Origin: Anas platyrhynchos
Lineage: Eukaryota > Chordata > Aves > Anseriformes > Anatidae
NCBI RefSeq assembly: GCF_047663525.1
Contig: NC_092591.1
Span: forward strand, 28,305,001-28,369,000
Direction of reading: 5' to 3'
DNA length: 64,000 bases
The position numbers were made by a program, and so were the translations under genes. The notes beneath the pieces were generated by a model. The model worked only from the letters and a program-made list of their open reading frames with translations. It did no database searches and was not told the DNA's origin. Positions 1 to 11,311 of this stretch are shown in pieces (the first letter of the stretch is position 1; every line of letters starts with the position of its first letter).

Positions 1-1545
1 GCCTCCTGCAGAGCTACCTGCTAACCCTGAGACCAAGAGGGTGACTTTCCCAGTCCTCCCTGGGGCACTCAACAACATTTCAGACTTTTCTGCTGGTGTT
101 TTCCTTTGCCCCCTCGTCTTCTCGTGTGCCAGCAGAGCAGGAGGTTTCTGGACCAGCTGGGATAGACGTGGAGGTTTGCTGGGTGTTCGGACCCACACCA
201 AGCTGTTCCTCCCCAGGGATTTCCAAGCTGTGCCTGTGATTTATCTGCTGACCCACAATAGCAACAGGAGGAACTTGAGCTGAAGCAAAGGTCCCCTCTC
301 ACCCAATCTCAAGGGTCCTTGCTGTCCAGGATAAGGCTCAGAGCTCGCTGTGGCTGCTTGGATCTCTCCTTGCAAGCCAGTCAGCTCCTCACTGAGCCAA
401 AGAGGAAACAATTTTGAACAACTTCATGGTTATCCAACAAATGGCCCCCAAATCACCATTCTGCTCTGGTCCCATGGCAGGATGAGGTGGAGAGGAAAGG
501 TAAAAATGAGCCACTTTCTCCTGTGCAGGGGCACAATGTGCTCATGCTTCTCTTGCCAGCATCCCTGGCCTCGTTACCTAAACCCCACCATGGTTCTGCA
601 TTTTTGTCCCACCGATGCAATGATCCCACTGCAAATGTGGGGATACAGAAGGTGTCAAGCATGCCAGCACCCTAGGAAGGAAGAGAACTCAGTACACCCA
701 TGCAAGCACCAAAGTCCATATTTTATTTTCCCAACAGAGAGGACTTTGAGTGCTTTTCTCAGAGCTGAGGCCACTTCCAGCAACATCAATGTGGTGCTTG
801 GAAACCGCCTTGGTACCGGCATCCTTACGGTGCTCCCAGCCTCTTTGCTTTGCTCCCTGGAAGAAGCAGGCAAGAGATGTCACTGAGGTTTCACTTATTT
901 TTAAAATCATCTCTGAATGCCCAAAGGAAGCAGCCAGCCCTGCATCTGTGCAAAAACCCTCTTGACTAACCATAAAAAAAAAAAAAAAAAAAAAAAATCC
1001 AAAAGCTTTCTGAGAAAAAAACTGCTGTTTGGCTTACTGGTTTAATATACTCATTTTCAAGTGCCTGAATCTTTGACTCTGTTTTCAAGGTGGTAAAGCT
1101 TTTCCAGCCCAAATTGTCTGTGGGGTGGGGGGGGGGTGGGGGAGTTTGGATCCAGCCAGGTCCCACAACAGGACTGGGATTTTGGCTGTGTCTGTGGGAC
1201 TGCACAGACGGCATGACATCTGGCTGAATTTGAGGATTTGAAGGATGCCTTGGCACTGCTTTGCCCAGACATAACTCTACATCAGTGGGAATTACTACCA
1301 AGGTGGATATCATGGCATTTTACCTCCTGTTTGCACTGGTGCGTGATGGTTTTAAGTGATGAAAAGCAGCTGAGCAGGACAGCTAAAAATTGAGAGGTGA
1401 TATTTGCCTTGAGAAAGCGGAGAAAACAGGAAATCTGAATCTAGAAACGTCTTGTGATGAAGGTCCCTTGTCGCTTGGTGTGGCCTTCTCCACACCCAAC
1501 TCCAACCCCAAGAGCAAAAATAAACCAAAATAAAGGAAAAAGTCA
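1..1545. other. Intergenic sequence beyond the IGF2 3' end
   Basis: I see no gene here. The stretch lies past the most distal good IGF2 poly(A) signal. Base composition changes from the AT-rich 3' UTR to ordinary mixed sequence. Open frames are short and lack recognisable motifs. The only conspicuous items are a 25-base A run (973–997), a G-rich run near 1124–1142, and a GT-rich stretch on the minus strand just past the poly(A) signal (about 1480–1510). Confidence 0.6.
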
Positions 1546-1567
1546 GGCTCCGTATTCTGGATGGATA

Positions 1568-1573
1568 TTTATT
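1568..1573 (-). terminator. IGF2: Candidate distal IGF2 poly(A) signal
   Basis: AATAAA reads on the minus strand (tttatt on the plus strand). Cleavage would fall near 1545–1555. The minus strand then becomes T-rich and after that GT-rich (about 1480–1530), as expected for a downstream element. The AT-rich character typical of the 3' UTR stops here. Other AATAAA hexamers upstream in the transcript (1738–1743, 2093–2098, 3425–3430) are alternatives. Confidence 0.5.
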
Positions 1574-3121
1574 TGCTTAACAGATTTTCTTTTTTTTTTT
1601 TTTTCTTTTTTCTTTTTTTGGTACAAAGCATCCAGGAAAGCTTTTACTTCTCTTTTTAAAAAATAAAAACTAGGTTTCTTTTAAAAAAAGACACATGAAA
1701 AGGAAAAAAAAAATCAATTATTTGCAATTGCTCTGTTTTTATTCTGCCTTCCCCATCCCACCCACTTCCCTTTCCCTCCCCCCTCCCCCCCCCTTTAATT
1801 TGGACCAATTTTCATTCTTTTCCATATATATTTAATAAAATAAATAAAGGATTTTCTTTGTCGTGTATTGCAGTGCCATTTTTTTAAACAAAGGCTTCAT
1901 GGCTCAACATTGCAAGGTAATAACAAACAAAAGGATTATACATTAAAATCCTCCCCCTCTCGAGACTCCCCCTAGCCCTCCCCTCAAAACCACGAGATAG
2001 AATACAATTCAAGTAGTCTTTTTTTTTATGTTTTAAATGTATGGATATATAAGACAAAGCAAGTACAGAACTGGTTAACAGAGTGTCCCCATTTTATTAG
2101 CAAGTGAGAGTATATCACAGGGAGATGTAATTGTTTCCCCCCTCTTTACGGTTCCTAGACAGATAATATATATTATTTTAAAAACCAACCTATTTTACAG
2201 CCCTCTGCCCACCTCTCCAACCCATCTGCTCATCGAATCCTGAGCCTCAAAGCCAGAGAGTTGCCTCTCCTCCCTCCCGTCAACCCATCCCAGCCACCCG
2301 GCAGGTGGAGGTCACCGCACCGGGGGGGACGCCTGCCCTGCACTGGGGTGGTCCCCGTCAGTCCCGGCTGCCATCCTCCATGGCCCCAGCTCGTTGGGGC
2401 AAGGGGAGGAGGGCAGGGGGGTTCTGCAAGAAGGACACGAAGGGCAAGAGGAGGAAAAGGAGATGGTGGGGCTGGTGCTTTGGCAGGGCCTCGGCTCGCG
2501 CGAGCGAGCCACCAGGGTCAGGAGGATGGAGGAGCCGAGCTCCGCACGGAAGCAGGGCCTGGAGTTGTAACCTGGCAATACCTTCGCCATTCAAAGCAGT
2601 TAGTCTCTAGAACAGTTCCCTTTTAGACTAAATCGTTGTGTTGTGTTTTGTTTTGTTTTCTACAAAAAAAAAAATAAAGGATGCGTGTAGATGTATTTCT
2701 GTGTGTGCGTGCATCTGTGTACATGAGTGACAGCCAACTAGCTCATATGGTCATGACCAAGCTATATTTCAGAAGAGAAAAGAAACACATTTATCACACT
2801 TTTCCTAAAACGAAAAGCTAAAATTTCAAGTTCAGTATTCGCTATCTTGTCCTTCCCTCCCCACCCTCCCTTGCTATTTCTGGGTTTTTTCCCTTCCAAC
2901 TTACTTTAGCACCATAACACATTTTAAACATTACAATCCCTCTTCAGATACTACACAAAATGTCCCATAAAAATAGTGCTTTTTTGCCAAAAAAGTTATA
3001 TAATATATTATATATATAAATCAACTAAATCCGTGGCAAATGTGCAATGCAGACGCCTCCTCCATTTAAAGTGAGCATCAGCTCACTTTTTTCTTTTTTT
3101 TTTCTCCCCTTTCCTTTTTCT

Positions 3122-3152
<31 letters not shown>
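3122..3152. repeat. CT/GA microsatellite in IGF2 3' UTR
   Basis: A nearly pure run of CT dinucleotides sits inside a wider pyrimidine tract (about 3090–3175). In the IGF2 transcript it reads as a GA-rich purine tract. It is likely length-polymorphic. Confidence 0.8.
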
Positions 3153-3153
<1 letters not shown>

Positions 3154-3885
3154 CTCTTCCTCTCTTTCTCCCGTCAGCGATGATTTCAAAAAGGTGCAAG
3201 TCGATTTGGAATCTTGTAATTAAGCACACACACAAAAAATGCAGATGGGTCTCCTCGGAACTTCGTCTCAGTTACGTTTTCTTTTTAAAGGTGCAAAAGA
3301 AAGTTATAAAAATTACAAAAAGTTACCAACAAAATCAAAATAAAAGGAAAAAAAAAGTGGGGTGGGAATGAGGCAAAAAAGTTATATCCCTCAACATTTC
3401 TCCCCATTTGTTTTTGTTTTTCACTTTATTGTCAAGAAAGACACGGAATGGACTCCTCTTCTTGAGAAAAAATAAAAAATAAAAAAAAAGTTAACTTCAT
3501 ATCCTTTTTCCCTCTTGCTCTTTCTTTTGTCTTCTGGTGTTGGCACCGGGGATGTCACGCAGTGCCCGGCAGCAAAAAAAGTTCAAGTGCCCAACTGTCC
3601 CTTTGCAAGTACAAGGCTTGAAAAATACTGGGTGCGCGGGGGAAACGAGACAGGCCTGGGAAACGAAACAACCCTCCCCCCCACCCCAAAAGGAGGACGC
3701 CGCGCGCGGCCACCGCCGCCGCCACCATCCCCTCCTTGCTTGTGTCAGTTGTTTGGTTGGGGCCGGAGCGGCGTGATGGCGCCCCGCCGCCCCGCTCCTC
3801 GGCTCGGGGACGGAGGGGCTCGGGGGGGGCCGGGTCTCGCCAGTCTCTCCCCGGGAGATCACAAATGGAGCCGGCCAGTCATGGT

Positions 3886-4128
3886 TCATTCCTGGGGGCC
3901 GGTGGCTTCGGGGGATGCTCGCGGCGCTGGGGGCCGCTGGCTGGGCAAGGAGATGAGGGGGCGATGCAGCGCCCTGGCTTCTTCAGCCGCTTGCAGCCCC
4001 TCGGCCTGCCACCGGTACCGGCGGGCGCGCAGGATGCCGGGCACCTCCCGCTGCAGCCGCTGGGAGCTCTTCTTCTGCCACACGTCGTACTTGGAGTACT
4101 TGGCGTGTGAGGGCTTCTGGAAGCTCTC
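3886..4128 (-). CDS. IGF2: IGF2 last coding exon (E-peptide)
   Basis: The acceptor is tctccag ahead of GAG AGC TTC CAG, and the exon ends at TGA (3888–3886). It encodes 80 residues of the E-peptide, beginning [14 protein letters not shown] and ending SPEATGPQE. The segment is rich in basic and proline residues. The exon enters in phase 0 from the previous exon. Long open frames on the opposite strand here are GC-driven shadows. Confidence 0.96.
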   Translation of the reverse strand, partial: ESFQKPSHAKYSKYDVWQKKSSQRLQREVPGILRARRYRWQAEGLQAAEEARALHRPLISLPSQRPPAPRASPEATGPQE

Positions 4129-7100
4129 CTGGAGAGGGGAAGAGCAACGTCAGCGTCAGTGTGAGGAACATGGCCGACCCTGTCCATGAGCTCTGTCTGC
4201 CCCACCTCACATTACTCGTTTTCTGGGGCTCACAGCACAAGAAGGACTAGGGCCTGCTAGAGTAGGTCTGGAGGAGGGCCGTGAGAATGATCAGGGGCTG
4301 GAGAACCTCTCCTGTGAGGAAAGACTGAGAGCATTGGGGCTGTTCAGCCTGGAGAGGGCTCTAGGGGCTCTTTGCTGCAGCCTGTCAATAGATATTGAAT
4401 CTAGAGAAAGATTTTAGCAGGGCCTGTGGGGACAGAAGGGGCAATTGTTTCAGACCAGAAAAGATTGGATATAAGGAAGAATTTCTTCACAACAAGGGTG
4501 GTGAGGCACTGGCACAGGTTGCCCAGAGAAGCAGTGGATGCCCCATCCCTGGAGGTGTTCAAAGTTGGGTTGCATGGGCATTTGGGCAGTGTGATCTAGT
4601 GAAAGATGTCCCTGCCCATGGCTGGGGGGATGGACTATATGCTCCTAGGGTTCCCTTCCAACACAACTCAACCTGTGATTAAAAGTTTGTTTTCTGTAAC
4701 TTATTTGACTCCCCCATGGCCACAAACTCTTCAAGGCTCTGCACGCTTCCTTGGCTGCAGAAGCAGTGGATCTTAGAGCCAGCAATTGTCCTCTCCCCTC
4801 CAAGGCCTTCCTATCTTTTCCTCTCCTTCTTGTTTTAGAGAGCTGCCAAACCCGGGGCCGTCCCTACCTTGTTGAGTGCCGGGAGGCCCACAAGGGAGGT
4901 GGCGGAGAGGTCGCGCTCAGACTTGACGGACTTGGCGCAGTAGGTTTCCAGCAGAGCCAGGTCGCAGCTCCGAAAGCAGCACTCCTCCACGATGCCGCGG
5001 TTGATCCTCCTGTTATTTCGTCCCACTGGCCTACCTGCAAGGGCAGAGGCCTCGGCGTTAGCCGTCAATACAGACCAGACGTTGTCACCCGCTAGCCTCC
5101 GCCTTGGAGGCATCCCTCCAGCTGTGACCAGACTGGTGACCCCCACCAGCACATCCACCAGCTTCATCACCCCCCAGTTGCTGCACACATGCTTCCAAAC
5201 CAGCAGCATTTCCCCTAAAACACTCATCTCCCTTCAACGCGTGCCTACAAAATGCCTGAGTTTCATATGAAACCTTCCCCAGACAAATGCTCTCAATGCC
5301 GACAGGGCTCCCCGTGTGCACACGATGCTAATTAAGGGCACTTTCTATTGCTGTAATTTATTCCCTTCCTATTGCTCCTTAGCGAGCTCGGCGCGGACGG
5401 CAGTCCGGATGCAGACGCCACACCGATTACCATGAACGTCTGCGATGTTGATCCTGGCAAGCTCATTTTATTAGAAAGAAGCAGCGCGGCGCTGTGGCTG
5501 CCAGCCTCCCTCTGCCGTGTTGACGCTCGGGCAGGTGAAGCAAACCAACACGGCTAAATTTTACCAGATGGGACAGCTCGGAGACAGCTGCAGAAAGAAT
5601 ACAGGCTCACAACGGCACGCCAAGAATAGCTATTAAACTTAATCTTTTAATAACGGTTCCTCTCCCGTTTCTCCCTGCAGAAGGATGCGAACGCCAGTGT
5701 CCAGCACGGCAACAACTGAGAGCATCTCACTCCGGTGTTTAATTACAGCCAAACCACTCCAGGGAGAAGGCTCACACCGTTTTTGCTTTCTGCCTCCCCC
5801 TCTTGAAATAGAAGAGAGAGGCAAATCTGGATTTCAGACACAAAACTAATTTGCTCAGGAATTGCAACTTCCTAAATGTATAGTGGCCCCAAACTAGAGG
5901 GTTTTCTCTGTGTTTTCATGTACAGAGTGCCGAGGTGAGGGGCTCAGGTAGAGGGGAGCACAGCCCACACAGAGGCAGAGCAGTACTGGTGAGGTTTGCA
6001 GATGGGATCCAGCTGGGGAGATGCTGCTTTGGCCCCATGCATGACCCATGGTCCCCCCCACACGATCCAGATGAAGCAGGAGCTCAAATATTTGTCCTGT
6101 TTAGATCTTACGGCCCTGGCTAATTTCCCCAAGGGGTACCGCACCTGCGTGCCCACCCAAAGTGCCCCAGGACAACATGCAAAGCCCAGCAGCTTTCTGC
6201 ATGTGCAATGCAGCCCTCCACGTTGCAATGCAGCTGTGCATATCCAATGCAGCCCCGCACATGCAAAGCAACCCCAAATACACAATGCAGGCACGGATGT
6301 GCAGTGCAGTGCTGCATGCACAACGCTGGCATGCAAAATGCCGTGACCCAACCTCAACACACACCCTGCAATAGCAAAGCCCCTGGCAGCACAGCACCTG
6401 CTAGCTGTCAAACTCGCCCCGTTTGCAGTGAGCCCTTTGCTCAACGCTGGAGCATCACCACCCCGCTCTGAGGTCATGAGAGCAAGCACGGCATCGGGTG
6501 CACCGCGATGGGACAGCTGACTCATAACATGCAGCCCGCCTTCGGGAGGCAGCTCAAACGCTTCATTTTCCACATTCTTCCCCCTTGCATCACCCCCCTC
6601 CTATTTATTTTTTTTTTCTTTTTCTCTGGGAAAAATTCAGAGATGACCCTTAGCCAGCTATATGGGAAGGTGAGAAGGATAGCTCAGTCTCAGCCAAGGC
6701 TCAGTGAAGGGAGCACTGCCACGGGTTTGTTTTTCTGTCTTTAAAATGCTTGTGGCCACAAGTATGCTGGATTGGGCCCTCCTTGTATAGGCAGGTGGAT
6801 GAGTTGGTTGCCTGCTGCCGTATAAGTGACCTCGGTGCAGGCAATCCAGGTGGTGATGCCCAATGGAGAAGAGGGCCACATGCATATATTCTTTGTATGT
6901 ATACACAATATATATATAAAATATATATTTAAGCACATATACATATGGACCAAAGCATCTAAACCCATGCAACCACCCCACCATAAAGGGTACTTTTTGG
7001 GAGAGACAGCCCTCGGCTATCCATGCCCCTTGCTTTGCCCACCTTATGGACACATCCCCAGCCCTCAAGCACTGCCCTTTGTGTGTTGCATAAAGTCCCT

Positions 7101-10100
7101 ACATGCTGTTTCCCTTGCTTGCCGCCAGCATTGCGGCGAGGGGCTTGGGGGGGCAGATCTCCCATTACATAATTGTCCATGCCCACAGCACCAAATGCCA
7201 TCCCCATCCTCTAGGGGAGTGCTGCTGCAGGGAAAACAACAAGAACAACAAAAGCTGGCAAACAACAAGCTGGGATTTAGCCCCAGAAAGCACCTGGAGA
7301 TAACAACCAGGGGAAAAGATGCCAGGAAATTTCTAGTTAACAGTGATATGGCCGCTGACCTGGATTAGGAAAAGGGGTTTGTTCCGAACCATGATTTACG
7401 CATGGACTAAAGGTTGATTTTCCTGGCGTTCACCCATCGGTGGCATCTCACTTTAACGTCACCACCAAAGCCAGGTACATAGCAAAGCAGGAGGTGAAGC
7501 ACTTCTCCTCCCACACTCCGCTTCCACTTCCCATTTCGACAATTGCCACCTTCTCCCAAGGAAACATGCTACCTCCCAGCCTTCTCAGGGGACTCGAAAA
7601 ATGGCCATTCTCCCTTTTTCCCCAACCCGTGCTCCACCAAAAGCCTCTGCGGGCTGGTGCCGGGTGGCATTGTGCTATCCCGACAGCAATTGCCGGGCAT
7701 CCCGACAGGGATTGCCAAGCATCCTGATGGCATTCCCAGGACAGCGTGGGGGCAGTAGCCGCGTACCTGCAGCTCAGAGGTGATGGCACTCGGGGTGGGG
7801 ACAGGAGGGTCCCTTCCCCGGCATCACTGTACCGAGGCGCCTCCCCACCCTCGGCTCCCCTCTTCTCCGGTCCATCAGGCGGCAAGCCGAGTGGAAGGGG
7901 ACTTTGGGTGCAAACAGTCCCCGCGCCCCTGACGCAGGAATGTCGGGAGCAACAAGGGGGCCTTTGTGCAGCTCCGGCCCCGTCCCAGTGCCCCCAGCCT
8001 GGCCCTCCCCCAGCCCCGGCACCGCGCTTTCCCCCCTGCTTTTTCCTAGTATTATTCGCAGGAGCAGCGGCGCACAAGAATGTGCCCCGTCAGCACAAGC
8101 GGCCGCAAAGAGCTAAATTCTTATCAGCTGTTGGAAAGGAGGAAACAGGAGCTGTTGTTTACAGAGAAGTCAGACGCTTCTCCCCCCGCAGCCCCTTCTC
8201 CCCTCCCCGCCGGCGGTGCATGACAGCAAATTCGCCACCGGGGCTTCCTCTTGACCTTTTTCTTTTTTTCCTCTCTTTTTTTATATTTTTTTTTTCCCTC
8301 CTTGAGGCCATGCTGTGGGATGGCATCACCTTGCCGACACCTGCGTGCTGGCCCCAAAAGCCTTCAATCATGGAAGGGGATCGCAGAAGAAAGAGGAGAG
8401 CAAGGCAGTGGCTGCAGCTGCAGGCTCCATCCTCCATTGGAGCTGCTCCTTTGCAGCCCCAGCTCTTGGTGGCGTCACTGCCGCAGGTCTCAGGTGCACC
8501 AGGAATATGCCAAGTGCTTGCCATGGGACCAGTGGCACTCGTCCCCAAGGGTGTGCCATGCAAAGTGTTGTCCCTTTCACAAGCACATCAGGTAAAGCAA
8601 TGTATCTCCAGATTTTTGCTACATCCCTCAAAAAAAAAAAAAAAAAAAAGGAGTGGAAATGGTAAAAGCCTGGTAGTGGGATGCCAAATAAAGACAATGA
8701 AGTACCCGAGTTAGGGGATTTGGGAGGCAGCTTCAACATCCTCAGTCCCAAGCATCTGCCATCACGGTACCTCCAGGGGCACCTCTCCATGCCAATGGAC
8801 ATGTGGACATCATGGTCCTTGGGGTGCACCCTCCTCGGTCCAGGCTGCCTATGTCCCCACCATGGGACACCAGGGGTGTGAAACACCGCTGATGTGCTGG
8901 AGCTGGATGCAGACTGCTGCAGCTCAGAGCAGGGAAGGCACACCTTAGCTAAAATCACCACCGCAGCAGAAAAACTGGTGGATTTTCATGCCATTTCCTT
9001 CTTATTTTTCCCAAGACTACCAGGTGGCTGTTTGAGGCAAGCCCTTTCCAGCATGTGGGGTCACCCATATCTGTGGGATGAGGCCATCAAAGCCATCTAC
9101 CTCCCGTATGAACCATGCTGTTAGCACAGGTTGCTCATCAGGCTGTACTTCTGACACCAACAGCAGGCTGAGAAGTGCTCAGGACAATCCCAGAGCCAGT
9201 TTCAGGACATAAACCACGATCATGCAACATAAGCATGCCCTATAGAGCCTACACAGGGGCAACAGTGTAAGTCATGAGGATCTAGGAATGAAGACTAATG
9301 TAGGCAGAAGAATTGCTCTTTATGCGGGATCAACTGATAGAGTTAGAGGGAAGAAAGAAGTGCACTGGGAATGCCCATGCCCTCGTCAAGTAGAGCTGGT
9401 ACCCAAATGTGTGTTCAGTGCTGACTGGCCAGAGGCTGCAGAGGTTAAAATATGGGACTGGTGGGGTTCCCTTCATCCCTCAGCACCTGAGCTCTCCAGA
9501 AATATTCAACCAGAAGGGAGGGGATAGGTAAAAAAATAAAAATAAAAAGAGTGAGAATCCTCTTGCAAGCACCAGACTGGCCATTTGGCACGAAGCTACT
9601 TGTCTGCCTTCAAAAGTGTTTTTATTTGGACTGGGAGGCCGGGTTATTCGAGGTGAAAGGAGGTCAATTTGTCTGTAAAACAAAAGCCCCATTCCATTTC
9701 ATCCCCAGAGAGGGGGAGGAGGGAAGAGAAACACGGGGAGGGAGACGGATGCTCCTCTATATAGGGAGGGAGAGGAAGAGGTGTGAGAGCAGGAGAGGAA
9801 CTTGCCACAGATGGGAGGGAGAAGCCCATGTCCTTTGCCCCAGCTGAGCTCTGTTGTGGGCTCAGGGGTTTGAGAAAATGTGGAGGGTGAGATGAGAGGA
9901 AGGGCAGTTATGGTGCAGACCCCTCAGCTGAACTCAGAGAGAAAGGAACAGCGTCCCAAAAAGCATCACCACCTGCCCAAAACCATCTCCTAGGGGAACT
10001 GGCTAGTGGCAAAGCCACCTGCAGTGCCACCACCCTTGGGACATCACACGGGCTGAGCTCTGGTGGCAGCTGGACCTGGCAGCCCCCTGCCCAGCCTCTG

Positions 10101-11302
10101 GATGGGGTGTACCTCAGCCAGGCTCAGCCCAGCCTGGTTGGGCACTAGCACCCAGGATCTTCTCCTGACCATGCAGTACCCCTTTCCCTGCAAAAGCCAG
10201 ACTGGGAGGAGAGGGAGGGTAGCTCTCAGCACCACTGTTCCAAAAAACAACTCGCCACATTACTCAAGAGTGATCTTGCACATCGCTTTAATTCATTTTC
10301 CCCCAACCAGAGCAGAGGCAAAGACTGCCAAGCACACGGTGCCCTGTGTAGCTGCTACGTGCATCCTTTCGCTGCTGCTTGCCTTCACATCTCTCCTGTA
10401 GTTTGTTACAGGGTTCAGTCCCCAGCAGGCTGCAGGACATGGGGTCTTCACTCTCAGGGCCGCTATAATGCCATCGTCACGCTGACGGCACCCTCCCCTG
10501 CTCACGTACCACTGAGCATCCATCGCTACTGCCTTACTCCTCCTCCTCCCCGCTCACCAGCTGAGCTCTTGTGCTGCCCATGTGAATGGTCCAGACCCCC
10601 AAAACACCACGAGGGAAAGCGTGCTCCAGGCAACTGTCCTCAAAGTCCCTGCACTCTGCAGATGACATCAACACCACTTTTTTTGGCACTAGCTGTGCTG
10701 GAAAAGGGTGCGCCATCACTGTCATTGGTGGGTAGCCAGGAGGCCACCAGGAGTATTCAGGGAGCAACCAGAAGCTGTGAATACAGCCTGCTTGGGTTTT
10801 AAAAGAACCCAGAGCCCAAGCTCAGCAGAAACCTTCATTACTTTGGTGACTTGCACACATCAACAGCGAACCAACAACGTATCGCTGCTCCCCAGCAATA
10901 TCTGACTTCAGCACCCCGTTTCCCCATGGGACCAAGTCCCCTAAAACAGTGCTCAGCATCACCTGAGCTTGTCGCTTGTCTCACTCCTCTCCTCGCCATG
11001 CACAATGCCATTAGGAAAAGCAGCAGGGTGGAGAACCCGTCCTTTCCATCCCATCCCACCTCCCCCAGCACATTCTGCACCTGGCGTGGATGTCCTGGCA
11101 CCGCGCGGTGTGGGGACCGAGCACCCCGCGTGAGCACGTGGCACTTACTGAAGTAGAAGCCCCTGTCCCCGCAGACGAACTGCAGTGTGTCCACCAGCTC
11201 CCCGCCGCAGAGGGTCTCCGCCGTGCCGTACGCCGCGGCCGAATCCAACGCGTAGGCCAGGAAGGCCAGCAGCAGCAGCAGCAGCCGCCGGGCCGCACAC
11301 AT
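3886..11302 (-). CDS. IGF2: Insulin-like growth factor II precursor (three coding exons)
   Basis: The CDS joins 11302–11149, 5034–4868 and 4128–3886 on the minus strand: 51 codons plus 1 nt, 2 nt plus 55 codons, and 80 codons plus TGA, giving 187 aa. That is the length I recall for chicken IGF2. The start is the ATG in MCAARR; the in-frame GTG nine bases upstream coincides with the splice acceptor. Residues 1–24 form a Leu-rich signal peptide cleaved before [11 protein letters not shown] domain: [19 protein letters not shown] domain: [13 protein letters not shown] domain: [21 protein letters not shown] domain: AKSVKSE. A long E-peptide follows and is normally removed. All six insulin-family cysteines are present. 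The product is a secreted ligand for IGF1R, the insulin receptor and IGF2R that promotes growth. INS lies upstream in the same orientation. Confidence 0.97.
4248..4680 (+). mobile_element. CR1 LINE 3' fragment in IGF2 intron
   Basis: The plus strand matches the familiar CR1 3' end. It has the 'gaggaaagactgagag…ctgttcagcctggagag' segment, 'aagaatttcttcacaacaagggtggtgaggcactggcacaggttgccc' in that order, 'ccatccctggaggtgttcaaag', and a terminal 'ttcccttccaacacaactcaacctgtgatt'. The fragment is 5'-truncated, as is usual for CR1, and lies antisense to IGF2. It fills well over half of the 739-bp intron between the A/D-domain exon and the E-peptide exon and ends about 190 bases from the upstream exon's donor. 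The divergence suggests an older CR1 subfamily. Confidence 0.88.
4868..5034 (-). CDS. IGF2: IGF2 middle coding exon (C, A and D domains)
   Basis: The acceptor is cccttgcag ahead of GTAGGCCAGTG, and the donor is AAG followed by gtaggg. The first two bases complete an AGT serine split across the intron. The exon then encodes RPVGRNN to LPALNK (55 codons). It carries the dibasic-rich C domain, the A domain with its paired cysteines (EECCFRSC) and the start of the E-peptide. It leaves the frame at phase 0. Confidence 0.97.
5035..11148 (-). other. IGF2: IGF2 6.1-kb intron between coding exons
   Basis: The intron has donor GTAAGTGCC and acceptor cccttgcag. I see no further coding exon. It contains a 20-bp minisatellite (6204–6341), an alternating AT tract (about 6903–6935), an A run (about 8629–8649) and a T-rich stretch (about 8252–8297). 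A run of clean, GC-rich open frames at 7.5–8.7 kb shows no homology I recognise and overlaps on both strands. Confidence 0.8.
6204..6341. repeat. Degenerate 20-bp minisatellite (tgcaatgcagcc-type unit)
   Basis: Units start near 6204, 6224, 6244, 6264, 6284, 6303 and 6322 with a period of 19–20 bases. They share the core 'gcaatgcag' followed by a variable C/A-rich half. That gives about seven imperfect copies, with looser related 'catgcaaagc' motifs on either side. It lies within the large IGF2 intron and explains the periodic Cys/Ala-rich open frames there. Confidence 0.8.
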
Positions 11303-11311
11303 CCTCTGCAC
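11149..11311 (-). CDS. IGF2: IGF2 first coding exon (signal peptide and B domain)
   Basis: The exon begins after acceptor catccccag at 11311. Nine bases of 5' UTR precede the ATG at 11302, and the exon ends at 11149 before GTAAGTGCC. It encodes the signal peptide and the B domain through GFYF, then gives one base of a split serine codon. The Leu run of the signal peptide is a CTG repeat (plus-strand agc units at about 11269–11284). Upstream on the minus strand lies a TGG/CCA-type microsatellite (about 11360–11385) next to the acceptor. Confidence 0.97.

Larger units (their letters stand above)
1545..3885 (-). other. IGF2: IGF2 3' untranslated region
   Basis: This follows the IGF2 stop codon (3888–3886) on the minus strand. 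It is mostly AT-rich with many poly-T and poly-A tracts, TA-rich stretches (about 2997–3020) and a long CT tract, and is interrupted by a GC-rich block at about 2250–2560. No frame shows a conserved protein. Mammalian IGF2 mRNAs also carry a very long 3' UTR, so a leader of about 2.3 kb is plausible. The distal end is inferred from the AATAAA at 1573–1568 followed by GT-rich sequence. Nearer signals at 1743–1738, 2098–2093 and 3430–3425 could give shorter forms. Confidence 0.65.

Noticed and set aside
1-1545. Search for an H19-like non-coding RNA or imprinting control region downstream of IGF2
   Set aside because: Nothing recognisable; H19 is not known in birds and the window ends before the next gene.
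3122-3152. CRISPR-like or satellite array
   Set aside because: Simple CT microsatellite in a vertebrate 3' UTR with no spacers.
3515-4189. A 224-codon open frame on the plus strand
   Set aside because: It is antisense to the IGF2 E-peptide exon and 3' UTR, is driven by GC content and has no protein-like features.
7746-8714. A 322-codon plus-strand open frame, the longest in the window
   Set aside because: It lies in the IGF2 intron, is proline/low-complexity rich, runs through T and A homopolymers, and overlaps other open frames on both strands. I recognise no family.
11303-11311. Upstream in-frame GTG as IGF2 start (three extra residues)
   Set aside because: It coincides with the first base of the exon after the splice acceptor, and the ATG giving MCAARR matches the known IGF2 precursor length.
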